Below, piece after piece: positions 40,531 to 51,800 of a DNA stretch of 64,000 nt. Under the pieces are notes generated by a model. It was not told the origin of the DNA. It did no database searches and was given only the letters and a program-made list of their open reading frames with translations. Source of the DNA: SZUA-36 sp963753105. Lineage in GTDB: Bacteria > Pseudomonadota > Gammaproteobacteria > Xanthomonadales > SZUA-36. Position 1 is the stretch's first letter. Every line of letters begins with the position of its first letter. Location: assembly GCA_963753105.1 (NCBI GenBank), contig CAVWBD010000006.1, positions 62,001-126,000 of the forward strand, in the 5' to 3' direction. The translations under genes were made by a program, and so were the position numbers.

Positions 40531-41612
40531 TTAGGGTATACGTTGATCAAGGTGCAGTGCAATTGCCTTGACTGCTTTTGTCTCCACGGTGGCCTTGTTT
40601 GCCTGGATGTCACCGGACGTGGGAACGACGGTGCCACCCTGGGAAATCCGGGCGCTGATATCAAGCTGCTCAAAATCCTGCAAGGATACACCGGGTTGCA
40701 ACAGGTCGGCGTCTGTGAAATTCAGATTCATCGGGAAACCGCTCGCCGCCAGGCGTTTGACCGCCAGTGGCATGCCGGCGCCACCGGCCGGGTGCACGAA
40801 GACGAACAGAATGGCATTAGCGGGTGAAAGAACCGGATAGCTCATCAGCAACAGTGATGCTGACCGGGATACCGGACTCTGCGATCGGAGCCGGTTCGGC
40901 GACGGCAGGCTCTACGGACTCAGTAACTGTGTTTGCCGGGGGCATTTCAGCACCACCCAGCGATGCGATCTGCTCGGACACCCGCTGGGCAGAACCGGAT
41001 CCGGGTTCCAGCAAGCCGAGCAGTGTTTGCCAGTAGCTAATCGCCGTGGCGTTATCACCTTCCTCTGCCGCGGCCATGCCGAGCAGCCACAGACCTTTCT
41101 GCTGGTGCGGGTCAATGGCAATCGCTGCTTCGAGCAATTGCTTGATGTCCCCGGTAATCACCGGTGTGCCGGAGGCAAACAGCCGCGCTTCGGCCAGTTC
41201 GACCATGATCATCGGTGTTTCGGGCACCAGGCGGTTGGCCCTGTCGAGCGCAGCCTCGGCTTCCGCGTAGCGTTGCTGCGTCTTCAGGGTGCGTCCGAGG
41301 ATCAGCCAGCCGTCCGGGTTGTTCGGGTCCTCAACCAGGCGCTGGTTCAGCTGTTGCAACAGCATATCCATGTCGCCTTCACCGGAGGTATGCGGTTGCT
41401 GCGCCTGCGCGGCCTGCTGTGGGCTTGCAACGGGCATATTGATGGCTTCCGGTGTGCCGATCACCTGGTACAGGGCCAGGCCGGCCACTGGCACGGTTAG
41501 CAGGATCAGGATGCCGGTAAGCCGTTCTTTCGGTACTACCGGCAAACAGGGGCCAGCAGAATGCGGCGGCGGAAACAAAAAGCAGTACAACTGCGATAAT
41601 CCAGAAATTCAT
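40531..41612 (-). pseudogene. ccmI: CcmI, cytochrome c maturation TPR protein, with two frameshifts and a short cytoplasmic loop
   Basis: The N-terminus (MNFWIIAVVLLFVSAAAFCW) is in one frame. The second helix, TPR part (PDGWLILGRTLKTQQRYAEA) and periplasmic region are in the next. The C-terminal domain (ANAILFVFVHPAGGAGMPLA) is in the third. Removing one base near 41528-41534 and one near 40825-40831 yields 359 residues. CcmI presents apocytochrome c to the CcmFH haem lyase. The usual loop of some 60-90 residues between the first two helices is absent here, independent of the frameshifts. It is the last gene of the operon. Either the sequence has single-base insertions or the gene is decaying. 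Confidence 0.75.
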
Positions 41613-41646
41613 TCGGGTATTCTCTTGTTCAGATGACTTGTTTCAG

Positions 41647-42084
41647 TCATTCGTCTCGGTCATTCGTCTCGGTCTGGTCCTTGGTCGCGAGCATCTCGCT
41701 GCGTTTGCCGATACTGGCGCGCAGGATCCACGCGCCGATCAGTAGCAGGATCAATGGTGCAATCCACAACAAATAGGTATTGGTCTGTACCGGTGGGCGG
41801 TACAACACGAAATCGCCATAGCGGTCCACCAGGAACTGTTTGACCTCAGCGTTGGTTTTACCGGACAGCACCAGTTCATGCACTTCGCGGCGAAGGTCGT
41901 GTGCGAGCTGTGCATCCGAGTCAGCCAGGTTCTGATTCTGGCAGACCAGGCAACGCAACTCCTTGGTGAGCTGGTCGAAGCGGTCCTGTTGTTCCTGGCT
42001 TTCAAATACCAGCGGTTCCTGTGCCAGGACCGACAGGGACAGGGCAAATGCCAAAAGCGCGGTAACGATATTTTTCAGTTTCAT
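41647..42084 (-). CDS. ccmH: CcmH, thiol-disulfide protein of cytochrome c maturation
   Basis: The ATG at 42084 (GGAAG upstream) overlaps the ccmG stop by one base and gives 145 residues: signal peptide, then the haem-handling motif LRCLVCQNQNL (C45 and C48). A three-helix bundle follows, and one C-terminal membrane helix (TYLLWIAPLILLLIGAWIL). It keeps apocytochrome cysteines reduced and works with CcmF. Intact. Confidence 0.9.
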   Translation of the reverse strand: MKLKNIVTALLAFALSLSVLAQEPLVFESQEQQDRFDQLTKELRCLVCQNQNLADSDAQLAHDLRREVHELVLSGKTNAEVKQFLVDRYGDFVLYRPPVQTNTYLLWIAPLILLLIGAWILRASIGKRSEMLATKDQTETNDRDE

Positions 42085-42620
42085 TAACTTCCAGGCTCCA
42101 TGCTCGCGACACGTGGCAGGATCTCGTTTTCGACGATTTCCCACGTCAGTTGTCCGAGGTGTTTGAAGACGATGGTGCCCGACGCATCGACCAGGAAGGT
42201 CTCCGGTGCGGCATACACACCAAAATCGATGCTGACCCGGCCGTCATAGTCCACCAGGCTGACGTTGTAGGGGTCACCCCAGCGATTCAGCCAGGCGACG
42301 GCGTCGGGTTCTTCATCGCGGAAATTCATACCCACGATGTACACGGCGTCTAGCCTGGCCAGTTGGTTAACGACCGGGTGTTCAACCCGGCAAGTCGGGC
42401 ACCAGCTGCCCCAGAAATTGACCAGGTAGGGTTTGCCGAGCAGCGATTCCTGGGTCATCCGTTGCCCTGGCTGCGCCAGTACTGGTAAATCGAAAACCGG
42501 TACAGGCTTGTCGATCAACGGTGACGGTATCTGCGTTTTCTTGTCGGAGATCTTCAGCCCCACGACAAGCAATATGACCAGCGCGAAGAACGCTACCAGT
42601 GGCAGGATACGGCTGTTCAC
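42084..42620 (-). CDS. ccmG: CcmG/DsbE thiol-disulfide interchange protein
   Basis: A 178-residue protein with one N-terminal helix (about 5-22) and a thioredoxin fold with VNFWGSWCPTCRVEHP (C74, C77). The GVYAAPETFLVDASG strand carries the cis-proline typical of DsbE. It reduces the CcmH disulfide or apocytochrome in the periplasm using electrons from CcdA or DsbD. It overlaps ccmF and ccmH. Confidence 0.9.
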   Translation of the reverse strand: MNSRILPLVAFFALVILLVVGLKISDKKTQIPSPLIDKPVPVFDLPVLAQPGQRMTQESLLGKPYLVNFWGSWCPTCRVEHPVVNQLARLDAVYIVGMNFRDEEPDAVAWLNRWGDPYNVSLVDYDGRVSIDFGVYAAPETFLVDASGTIVFKHLGQLTWEIVENEILPRVASMEPGS

Positions 42621-44586
42621 GCGGTTGCCCCTTTTGCTGTTGTGGCTTCTTGTTCTTCACCGGTCTTGATCTTGCGCCGGTAACGCTTGTTGGCAGAGCC
42701 GATCAGGCCACCGGTCAGCATGAATATCGAGCCCAGCCAGATCCAGCGAATGAATGGCTTGTGATAGATACGCACTGCCCAGGCCTGGCCGTTGGCATCC
42801 AGCGGCTCGCCGAGTGAAACGTACAGATCACGCGTGAAACCGGCGTCGATGGCCGCCTCGGTCATGGTGCTGCCGCCTTGCGCGTACTGGCGTTTTTGTG
42901 AGTAGAGACGGGTGACCTCACGGTTGTCCTTGAAGACGATGAACTCGCCCTCATCAGCCATGTAGTTCGGCCCCCTGACCATCTGTGTGCCGTTGAACTG
43001 GAAGTCGTAACCGCCCATTTCATGGTGATCGCCTGCTTCCATGCGCAGGTGTTTCTCGCTGCTCATAGCGCTGCTCAGGCTGACGCCGATCAGGAACACA
43101 CCCAGGCCAATGTGGCCCAGTGTCATGGCGACAACGCTGCCGGGTAACCTGAACTTGCCGGTCTTGGTGGTTATGCTTACGAAGTAGAACAGGCTGCCCA
43201 GGATGACCCAGAGACCGCCGGTCACACCGGCCGCTGCTACAAAACCGATTTCCCGGTACAAGGCCCAGCCGACGATGCCTAGTACCAGCGACATCAGGAA
43301 CGGCCAACGCAGGCTGCTGACCAGCCGGCCGGCGCCATCCTGTTGCCAGCGAATGTAAATACCGACCGGCAGGGTCAGCACCAACGGCACCAGCAACATT
43401 GAAAACAGCAATCCGAAGTAGGGAGGGCCTACCGAAATCTTGCCTGCACCCAGCGCGTCGATCAGCAGCGGGTACAGCGTGCCGGTCAGCACCATCGCGG
43501 CCATGACCGTCAGAACCAGGTTGTTCACAAGCAGCAGGGTTTCGCGGGAAAGCCCGGCAAAACCACCGCCCTGGATCATTTTCGGTGCGCGTACCGCGTA
43601 CAGCGTCAGGGAGCCGCCGACCACCACGGCCAGGTACATCAGGATGAAAATACCGCGTGTCGGATCGGAGGCAAAGGCATGCACCGAGGTCAGCACTCCG
43701 GAACGTACCAGGAAAGTACCCAGCAGGCTCAACGAGAATGCGGAGATGGCGAGCAACAGGGTCCAGTTGCCGAACGCACCGCGTTTTTCGGTCACGGCCT
43801 GGGAATGTAAGCAGGGCAGTGCCCACCAGCCATGGCATGAACGAGGCGTTTTCAACCGGATCCCAGAACCACCAGCCACCCCAACCGAGTTCGTAATAGG
43901 CCCACCAGCTGCCCAGCGCGATACCGGCGGTCAAAAAGGCCCAGGCTACCAGCGTCCACGGACGCGACCAACGCACCCAGTCGCGGTTGATTTCGCCACC
44001 GAGCAGTGCTGCGACGGCAAATGCAAAGGCGACCGAGAAGCCGACATAACCCATGTACAGCATCGGCGGATGGATGATCAGGCCGAAATCCTGCAGCAGT
44101 GGGTTCAGGTCCATGCCTTCAACGGCCGACGGGATCAATCGCCCGAACGGGTTCGAAGTGAGCATGATGAACAGCAGGAAGCCCACCGAGATCCAGCCCA
44201 GTATGGCCAGCACCCTGGCCTTGAAAATGACGGGCAGCCGCTTGCTGAACAGCACGACGGCCGCGGTCCACAGCGCGAGTATCAGTTCCCACAGCAGCAA
44301 TGAGCCCTCGTGGGCGCTCCACACTGCCGAGTAGCGGTAATGCATGGGTAGCAACGAGTTGCTGTGTCTCGCAACATACTCGACGGAGAAATCCTGGATG
44401 ACAAAGGCCGAGGTCAGGATGCCAAAAGCAATCGACCAGCAACAGGGCCTGGATCACTGCCGCGCTGGACGCCATGGCGATCATGCGCTTGTTGCCGGTG
44501 TAGGTTCCGATCAGGGGGAACAGCCCGAGGCTGATGGCAGTCAGCAGGGCTGCAACGAGGGTAATCTGGCCGAGTTCAACTGTCAT
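42617..44586 (-). pseudogene. ccmF: CcmF haem lyase subunit, interrupted by two frameshifts
   Basis: Three frames each carry part of CcmF. The N-terminus (ITLVAALLTAISLGLFPLIG) is first. The middle (VWSAHEGSLLLWELILALWT and ELGWGGWWFWDPVENASFMP, the WWD haem motif) is second. The C-terminus (HSQAVTEKRGAFGNWTLLLA to RKIKTGEEQ) is third. Removing one base near 44433-44437 and one near 43806-43810 joins them into 655 residues, normal for CcmF. CcmF attaches haem to apocytochrome c, so loss would abolish Ccm function. Since the rest of the operon is intact, sequence error is a serious possibility. Confidence 0.8.
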
Positions 44587-45026
44587 TGTTCCGTCTCCAC
44601 GTGTCCGGCTTTTTCAAGCGCGTCTGCCACTTCGGGTGGCATGTAATTTTCATCATGTTTGGCCAGCACTTCGGCGGCCTGGAAATGACCTTCGGGCATC
44701 ATTTCGCCGATGGCGATAATGCCCTGGCCCTCGCGGAACAGGTCGGGCAGGATGCCGTCGAAATGGACTTCCACCGAAGCCGCGCCATCGGTGACAATGA
44801 ACGATACTGCGAGGCTGTCACCGGCCCGCTTGACGGTACCGGCAGCAACGAGGCCACCCAGCCTGATGCGTTTGCCTGGAGTCATGGCCTGTTCCTGCAC
44901 ATCGGTCGGGCTCCAGAAATACAACATATTTTCGTTCAGGGCCTTCATGGCTACTACTGCAGCAGCCCCGACACCGATTAAGATGACGAGCACGCCGATG
45001 AGTCTGCGTTTACGAGTTGGGGTCAT
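44583..45026 (-). CDS. ccmE: CcmE haem chaperone
   Basis: A 147-residue protein with one N-terminal helix (about 8-27). An OB-fold follows (RIRLGGLVAAGTVKR, VSFIVTDGAASVEVHFDG), and VLAKHDENYMPPEV contains the covalent haem-binding His of the H-D-E-x-Y motif (about His124). It carries haem from CcmABCD to CcmF in the periplasm. Start overlaps the ccmD stop (ATGA). Confidence 0.95.
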   Translation of the reverse strand: MTPTRKRRLIGVLVILIGVGAAAVVAMKALNENMLYFWSPTDVQEQAMTPGKRIRLGGLVAAGTVKRAGDSLAVSFIVTDGAASVEVHFDGILPDLFREGQGIIAIGEMMPEGHFQAAEVLAKHDENYMPPEVADALEKAGHVETEQ

Positions 45027-45169
45027 TGTGATCCTTCCATGCGTGCCTGGCGGATTTTCAGTTGCCGCAACAGGGTTTTTTTATTGAATACAGGGGCCAG
45101 CGCCGCCCACAGCAGCACCACGGTGCCGACCGAGTAAGCGGCAATTACATAAACTGTATATGAAGACAT
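45023..45169 (-). CDS. ccmD: CcmD
   Basis: A 48-residue frame starting immediately after the ccmC stop: MSSYTVYVIAAYSVGTVVLL then a helix end and LLRQLKIRQARMEGSQ. One membrane helix and a basic R/Q-rich tail, in the ccmD position between ccmC and ccmE, identify it. It stabilises CcmABC and release of haem-loaded CcmE. Confidence 0.85.
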   Translation of the reverse strand: MSSYTVYVIAAYSVGTVVLLWAALAPVFNKKTLLRQLKIRQARMEGSQ

Positions 45170-45919
45170 CTATTTAGTCTCCCCGGATAACAGGTCCTGC
45201 ACCCAGCGTTTTCGGTGGTCCTGCTTCAGTAATGTCAAACGTGCACGGCTCAGCAGGTTTGCGCCGTAAAAGAATTTCATCGTGGTGGCCATAAGCAACA
45301 GTGGCAACAACATGCTGGGGTGGATTCCAGGGCCATCCCCGGTGAAGCTACTGCCCTGGTGCAGGGTATTCCACCAGACAACCGAGAAATAAATGATGGG
45401 CAGGTTGAAGGCGCCGACGATGGATAACAACGAGGCTGCGCGTGCGGCCTTACGCGGCTCATCGTAGGCCTTGTACAGCGCGATGACGCCAAAATAGAGG
45501 AACAGCAGGACCAGTTCCGATGTCAGGCGTGCATCCCAGACCCAGAAGGTGCCCCACATCGGGCGGCCCCACAGAGAACCGGTGATCAGCGCGATTACGG
45601 TGAACGCGGCCCCGATCGGTGCGCTGGAAATCACCAGCACTTCCATCATGCGTATGCGCCACACCAGCGCGATGAAACCCATGATGGCCATGAAGCCGTA
45701 GATCATCATCGACATCCAGGCAGACGGCACGTGCAGGTACATGATGCGTACCGTTTCACCCTGCTGGTAATCAATCGGCGCCTTGACCAGGCCGAGGTAC
45801 AGGCCGGCAGCGGTGAGCACGATGAAAATGGCCCACAGCCAGGGGATCAAAAGTCCGCTGACACGATAAAACCAGGGTGGGGATCCTGCCTTGTGAAAAA
45901 ATAATGTCACTCGATTCAT
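45170..45919 (-). CDS. ccmC: CcmC haem transport protein
   Basis: A 249-residue protein with six hydrophobic helices and the WWD-type haem-handling motif in WGTFWVWDARLTSELVLLFL (about 127-146). Histidines occur in MYLHVPSAWMSM and near VVWWNTLHQG. CcmC loads haem on CcmE. Stop TAG is directly followed by the ccmD ATG; its start abuts the ccmB stop. Confidence 0.95.
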   Translation of the reverse strand: MNRVTLFFHKAGSPPWFYRVSGLLIPWLWAIFIVLTAAGLYLGLVKAPIDYQQGETVRIMYLHVPSAWMSMMIYGFMAIMGFIALVWRIRMMEVLVISSAPIGAAFTVIALITGSLWGRPMWGTFWVWDARLTSELVLLFLYFGVIALYKAYDEPRKAARAASLLSIVGAFNLPIIYFSVVWWNTLHQGSSFTGDGPGIHPSMLLPLLLMATTMKFFYGANLLSRARLTLLKQDHRKRWVQDLLSGETK

Positions 45920-46602
45920 TAACTCAAACTCAATTTAAGCGCTGCCGCCGTTGCAAATGGGGCCAGGGTCAATGCCGCGATCAAGCCCGCGAACATCAGG
46001 CCAAGCTGGCCGGTATTGGGTAAACCGACAACCGCGGCGCTCACCGCGCTGGTCGCCAGGATCAATAGTGGCACATACAGGGGGAATACCAGCAAAGATA
46101 ATAATTGGCCTCCCCGCTTAAGACTCACCGTCAACGCACCACCAATGGCACCGATCAGGCTCAGGATCGGAGTGCCGATTATCAATGTCTCAATCAGGAT
46201 GGACATGCCTTCATCGGGAAGGTTCATCCACATGGCCAATAAGGGTGACAACAGCACGATGGGCAACCCCGCCACCAGCCAGTGCGCGACCGTCCGGGCC
46301 AGCGCAATCAGGGCCAGTGGCTGGCCGGAAATCACCATCTGTTCCAGTGTGCCATCTTCAAAATCGGAGCGGAACAGGCTGTCCAGGGACAACACCGTTG
46401 CCAGCAAGGCGGCAATCCAGATCACGCCCGGTGCAATATCGGCCAGCAATTGCGGCGAAGGCCCGACACCCAGCGGGAACAGGGTGGTGACCACCAGCAA
46501 AAACGCCAGCGGTTGTAATAATTCAGCACGACGCCGGTAGGCCAGCAGGAAATCCCTGCGCAGCAACGCCATGAAAGCGGTACCCGAGGCTTGTTGGCTC
46601 AT
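45919..46602 (-). CDS. ccmB: CcmB, haem ABC exporter membrane subunit
   Basis: The ATG at 46602 overlaps the ccmA stop (ATGA) and follows a GGGGTGG; the longer frame starts inside ccmA. The 227-residue product has about six helices and the CcmB features RRDFLLAYRRRAELLQPLAF and FEDGTLEQMVISG. It pairs with CcmA to power release of haem-CcmE. Confidence 0.9.
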   Translation of the reverse strand: MSQQASGTAFMALLRRDFLLAYRRRAELLQPLAFLLVVTTLFPLGVGPSPQLLADIAPGVIWIAALLATVLSLDSLFRSDFEDGTLEQMVISGQPLALIALARTVAHWLVAGLPIVLLSPLLAMWMNLPDEGMSILIETLIIGTPILSLIGAIGGALTVSLKRGGQLLSLLVFPLYVPLLILATSAVSAAVVGLPNTGQLGLMFAGLIAALTLAPFATAAALKLSLS

Positions 46603-47237
46603 ATCGCCACCCCGAAATCCTGTTGCCGACCGCTGATCATGTGGCATTCCTGCAGTTCAAATCCCTCGGGGCGCAGGCTGCCGTGGGTTGTCATGACACA
46701 GGAACCGCCTGAGTCCAGGTGCTCACGCACGATGCGGTCCAGCATCTCGATGCCTTCGCGGTCCAGGTTTGAATAGGGCTCGTCCAGCAGCCACAGCGCC
46801 TCATCACAAAACAGCAAACGCGCCAGGGAACAACGTTTGCGTTGACCCGCGGACAGCGTGCGGCCTTCCTGGTGAGCGACTGCCGACAGGCCGATTTCAT
46901 CGATGACCCGTTGAAGGTATTCCTGCCCGAGGTCGGTTTTGCGGGTGCCCATGAAACCCATCCAGAAGCGGATATTTTCCGTTACGCTCAGGTCGTCCTT
47001 GATGGCCGGGTTGTGACCGGCATACAGGGGTTGTTCCTGGCTATGCATCTCACCTTCGGTGGGTTCGAGCAACCCGGCCAGCAAGCGTAGCAGCGTCGTC
47101 TTGCCACAGCCGTTGGAGCCGGTAATCAGCAATATCGAACCTGCGGACAGGTCGAAGCTCACCGGTTCGAAAACCCGCTCGAAATAACGCTCGAAACTTA
47201 GTCCAGAAACTGAAAGCATTTGGGGGTTGTTTGGCAA
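46599..47237 (-). CDS. ccmA: CcmA, haem ABC exporter ATP-binding subunit
   Basis: A 212-residue ABC ATPase: Walker A GSNGCGKTT (about 40-48), Q-loop near MHSQEQPLYAG, signature LSAGQRKRCSLARLL and Walker B LWLLDEPYSNLD. CcmA hydrolyses ATP on the cytoplasmic face of the CcmABCD complex. It is the first gene of the - strand ccm operon; the region 47238-47451 between it and gor holds the divergent promoters, none clear enough to call. Confidence 0.95.
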   Translation of the reverse strand: MPNNPQMLSVSGLSFERYFERVFEPVSFDLSAGSILLITGSNGCGKTTLLRLLAGLLEPTEGEMHSQEQPLYAGHNPAIKDDLSVTENIRFWMGFMGTRKTDLGQEYLQRVIDEIGLSAVAHQEGRTLSAGQRKRCSLARLLFCDEALWLLDEPYSNLDREGIEMLDRIVREHLDSGGSCVMTTHGSLRPEGFELQECHMISGRQQDFGVAI

Positions 47238-47451
47238 ATCCGCCTCGTTCTTATAGTAGTCTAGTAATGTGGGCGCACCGGCCTAAAACTCAATGGCTGC
47301 GAATTATGCCTGAACGGGGCCTCAATTTGAATTATTTTAGTCATTTAAAGTCAGTATAGGACCTGATTCGCTTAATAAGAGCCATTGCAATGCGGACTTG
47401 CGACCACTACATCTGCATCGAGCACAAATAAATCGATTAATAAGGAATCCA

Positions 47452-48810
47452 ATGAGCAAATTTGATTTTGACCTATTCGTCATTGGTGCCGGGTCTGGTG
47501 GGGTCCGGGCTGCGCGTATTGCGGCGGGGCATGGCGCACGTGTGGGTATCTGTGAGGCAAGCCGGGTCGGTGGGACCTGCGTGATCCGTGGTTGCGTGCC
47601 AAAGAAACTGCTGTCTTATGCGGCACATTTTGCCGATGAGTTCGAAGATGCGGCGGGTTATGGTTGGGAAGTGGGCGAAACAAAGTTCAGCTGGTCAAAA
47701 CTGATTGCCAACAAGGATCGGGAAATCGATCGTCTCAACCAGGTATACCTGGGCCTGCTCAGCAACGCCGGGGTCGAACTGCTCGACGGGCACGGCAAGT
47801 TGCTGGATTCACACCGGGTTCAGGTTGGTGACAATATCATCAGTGCAGAGAAAATACTGATCGCCACGGGTGGGCGACCGTGGGTGCCGGATATCCCGGG
47901 TATCGAATATGCGATTACATCGGATGAGGCTTTCCACCTGGAAGCTTTGCCACAGAGGGTTATCGTAGCGGGCGGTGGTTTTATTGCCTGCGAGTTCGCC
48001 GGCATATTCAACGGCATGGGCTCCGACGTGGTTCAGGTCTATCGTGGTGAACAGATTTTGCGTGGTTTCGATGATGACGTGCGTAACACGCTGGCCGGGG
48101 AAATGACCAAGAAAGGTATCGGTATACGCCTGGGTCTGAACATAACGGCCCTGGCCAGGGATTCCGAGGGCGTGCTGACAGCCAGCCTCGATGATGGCAG
48201 CGAACTGCAGGCGGACGCGGTGTTGTTCGCCACCGGTCGGGTTCCGAATGTGCGTGGTCTCGGTCTGAGGGACGCCGGTGTCGCTGCGAAACCCGGTGGG
48301 ATGATACCGGTCAACGAGTATTCCTGTACCAACGTGCCGAATATCTTCGCGGTTGGCGATGTGACCAACCGGGTCAACCTGACACCCGTGGCGCTGATGG
48401 AAGGCCATGCTTTCGCCGATACTGAATTTGGTGATAATCCGAGACCGGTTAACCACGATTTCATACCGTCGGCGGTATTTTCGAACCCAACGGTGGCGAC
48501 CGTGGGTTATGCCGAACACGATGCAAAGGTTCATTACGGGGAACTGGATGTGTACAAATCTGTCTTCAGACCGATGAAATACACTTTGTCGGGCAGGGAT
48601 GAAAAAACCATGATGAAACTGCTGGTGCAGGCATCGACGGGCAAGGTCATTGGCCTGCACGTGGTCGGGCTGGACGCACCTGAAATTGTTCAGGGCTTCG
48701 CAGTTGCGATAAAATCCGGCCTGACAAAACAACAATTTGACCGTACCACGGGAATACACCCGACCGCGGCTGAAGAATTGGTGACAATGCGGGTGCCCGT
48801 TCAGGGATGA
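47452..48810 (+). CDS. gor: Glutathione-disulfide reductase
   Basis: The ATG at 47452 has AAGGA upstream. The 452-residue product has the FAD-binding VIGAGSGGVRAARIAAGHGA and the redox motif GGTCVIRGCVPKKL (C43, C48). NADPH-binding IVAGGGFIACEFAGIF follows, then second FAD motif VPNIFAVGDVTNRVNLTPVA and the C-terminal GIHPTAAEELVTMR with the active-site His of the partner subunit. It reduces oxidised glutathione with NADPH in the cytoplasm. It is ten bases upstream of the subtilase start, an unusual pairing. Confidence 0.9.
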   Translation: MSKFDFDLFVIGAGSGGVRAARIAAGHGARVGICEASRVGGTCVIRGCVPKKLLSYAAHFADEFEDAAGYGWEVGETKFSWSKLIANKDREIDRLNQVYLGLLSNAGVELLDGHGKLLDSHRVQVGDNIISAEKILIATGGRPWVPDIPGIEYAITSDEAFHLEALPQRVIVAGGGFIACEFAGIFNGMGSDVVQVYRGEQILRGFDDDVRNTLAGEMTKKGIGIRLGLNITALARDSEGVLTASLDDGSELQADAVLFATGRVPNVRGLGLRDAGVAAKPGGMIPVNEYSCTNVPNIFAVGDVTNRVNLTPVALMEGHAFADTEFGDNPRPVNHDFIPSAVFSNPTVATVGYAEHDAKVHYGELDVYKSVFRPMKYTLSGRDEKTMMKLLVQASTGKVIGLHVVGLDAPEIVQGFAVAIKSGLTKQQFDRTTGIHPTAAEELVTMRVPVQG

Positions 48811-48819
48811 CAGGAATAG

Positions 48820-51800
48820 ATGGATTACGGAATGAAAATATTTAATGTTGTTGTATGTGCGGTGATTTTGGCGGTTTTGTTGGTATCCCAACCGGTACTG
48901 GCCAAAAGCGAATCAATAGCCACGGCTGATAACGAGCGGCAACGCTATATCGTCGTGCTCCAGGATCCACCACTGGCCGCCTACGACGGCCGTGAGCTGC
49001 AAACACCCGAGCGCGATACTGATTCAATCCGCCTGCAACCCACGGCCAACCGCTTGACCGGTGCTCGCAAGCTGGATGTAAATTCCGAGCATTCGAAAAA
49101 GTACCTTGAATTCCTGGGCCAGCGCTTTCAGTCGTTCAGCGGCGAAGCAGCCCTGAGGCTGGGTCGCCGGTTAAACACCACACACCGTTACCGAATTGCT
49201 ATCAATGGATTTGCTACGGAACTCGATACTGCAGAGGTAAAGGCATTACAGCAGGTGCGTGGTGTGAAAACCATACGTCTCGACGAGGTGCAACGCCTGG
49301 ACACCGATTCAGGCCCGACGTGGATTGGTGCAGACAGTATCTGGGATGGAAGTGCAGGCGTACCGGCCAGCGGTGGTGAAAACACGGTCATCGGTATTAT
49401 CGATTCGGGCATCAACTGGGACCATCCCTCATTTGACGATCCGGGTGAGGGCATTCCGCCCGGTCTTGGACTCTGGGATCACGTCAATCCTTACGGCTCG
49501 GAACTGGGTCTGTGTTACCTGCCCGAGGTGCTGTGTAATGACAAGCTCGTCGGGGTTTACGAGATGGTCGAAGACGACCCGGCAACGGACGAAGAAGAAG
49601 AAACCAACAATGGCAAGGATAACAGCGGCCATGGGTCACACGTGGCCTCGATTGCAGCCGGCAGCCCGGTTAGTGTCAATCTGTATGATGGTGCACCGGC
49701 GGAACTCAGTGGCGTGGCGCCAAATGCCAATATCATCAGTTACCGGGTTTGTTATATCGGTGATCCGGCAGATGGCGATGATGATGGTTGCCAGACTTCC
49801 GCAATCCTGGCTGCAGTCGACCAGGCGATTATTGATGGCGTTGATGTTATCAACTACTCGATCGGCTCCGATGCCTATGATCCGTGGATTCAATCAAGCA
49901 CCACTTACGCGTTCCTCAATGCCAGGGCCGCCGGCATATTTGTCGCCACCTCCACTGGTAACGCCGGACCGAATTCGGCCACCGTTGGTGCACCCGCTAA
50001 TGCGCCCTGGATTACAGCGGTTGGAAATGCCACCCACGACCGGGTGTACGGCAGCATTTTGGAAAACTTAAGTGGGGGTGATACGACACTGCCGCCAGCC
50101 CTGGTCGGCGCAAGTTTTACGGATGGGATCGGGATCAGGCCCATCGTCCATGCCAGGGACCACGGTTATCCGTTGTGTGGCACCGGCACCTCGCAGGCTG
50201 AGACAGTTTGTAATGATAATACCGGCGCCACCAACCCGTGGCCTGCTGACGAGTTTGACGGTGAAATCGTCGTTTGTGATCGTGGCACTTACGGCCGGGT
50301 CGAAAAGGGTAAGAACCTGCAACTAGCCGGAGCTGGTGGTTATGTGCTGGCCAATACCTATACTGAAGACCCAAACCTGCAAAATATCGTTCCCGATAAC
50401 CATTGCCTGCCTGCCACGCATATCGATTACGATGATGGTGAATTGTTACGCACCTGGCTGGGCAGCGGGTCCGGCCACCAGGCATCACTCAGTGGATATG
50501 ACGTTTATCATATCCCTGAGGCGGGTGACATCATTGCAAACACAAGTTCACGCGGACCAAACCTGCCGCCGGTGGAAAACATCCTGAAGCCCGATGTCAT
50601 TGCCCCGGGTACGGATATCAACGGCGCGTACGACGGAGAGCCTAACGATTTTGCTTCCCTGTCGGGAACCTCGATGGCGTCACCGCACGTTGCCGGTGCT
50701 GCAGCGCTGCTCAAGTCGGTTAACCCCGGCTGGAACGCAGCTGCGCTGAGCTCGGTTATTTCGATGACCGCGACACCTGAACTTGCGATCGATTATGACG
50801 GCAGCGCGGCCACCCCGCACAAACGCGGTGCAGGCAGACCACGCTTGGACCTGGCTGTTAACGCGGGGCTTTACCTTGATGAAACCGAGGCCAGATTTAT
50901 CGCGGCCAACCCCAATGCAGGCGGTGAGCCCAAGAATCTGAACCTGCCGGGCCTGGTGGATATGGCCTGTAGCAACACCTGCGATTTCCAGCGCACGGTG
51001 ACCGACCTGGCGGGTGGCGCGACGTGGACTGCAACGGCCCAGGGTTTCATCGATGGCGTTACCGTAAACGTTACACCGTCCAATTTCACGTTGAACAGCG
51101 GTGCCAGCCGGGCGCTGACCATCAGTGTCGATGTCAGCCTGGCGGGCCCCGACAAGATCGGTACGTGGATTTACGGTGAAATACAACTGTCCGCCAGTGG
51201 TTTGCCGGATATGGTGTTCCCGGTGGCCGTGGTTGTCGATGGTGGCCAATTGCCGGCCGAGTGGCAGATCACCAGTAACAGTGCTTCTGGTTGGAAGGAG
51301 TTTGCGCTGAGCGGCCTGGCGGAAATGCCGGACGCTACTTTTACCAGTGGCGGGCTGGTTGAGCCGACTCTTACGACTGAAAGCCTGCCACAGGATCCAA
51401 CAGACGACACCCCGTATGACGGTGGTGACGGCGTCTTCACCGTGTTGCACACCGTGTCGGCCGATGCTTTGTGGTTGCATGCCGAAACCCGGGTTTCATC
51501 GGCAGTTGACCTGGACCTGTTTGTGGGTCGGGATACAAATGGTGATGGCATGGCCCAGGAGAGCGAGCAGCTTTGCAGCAGCACCACGCCCGCTGACCTG
51601 GAGTTTTGTGATCTTTTCACGCCCGCGCCTGGTACTTACTGGATCCTGGTGCAGAACTGGGATGCAACCAATGATTTTGACGATGTTACCCTGGAATCTG
51701 CCGTGGTTAGCAAGGATACATCTTCATTGGTGGCCACCGGCAACGGAATCATCGGCGCCGGTGAGGCACAGACTGTGCGAGTGTCCTGGGACAACGTCAA

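Noticed and set aside
47809..48891. Open frame of 360 codons on the - strand across glutathione reductase
   Set aside because: The + strand carries all glutathione reductase motifs. The antisense product has no motif and no ribosome binding site, and it runs past both ends of conserved sequence.
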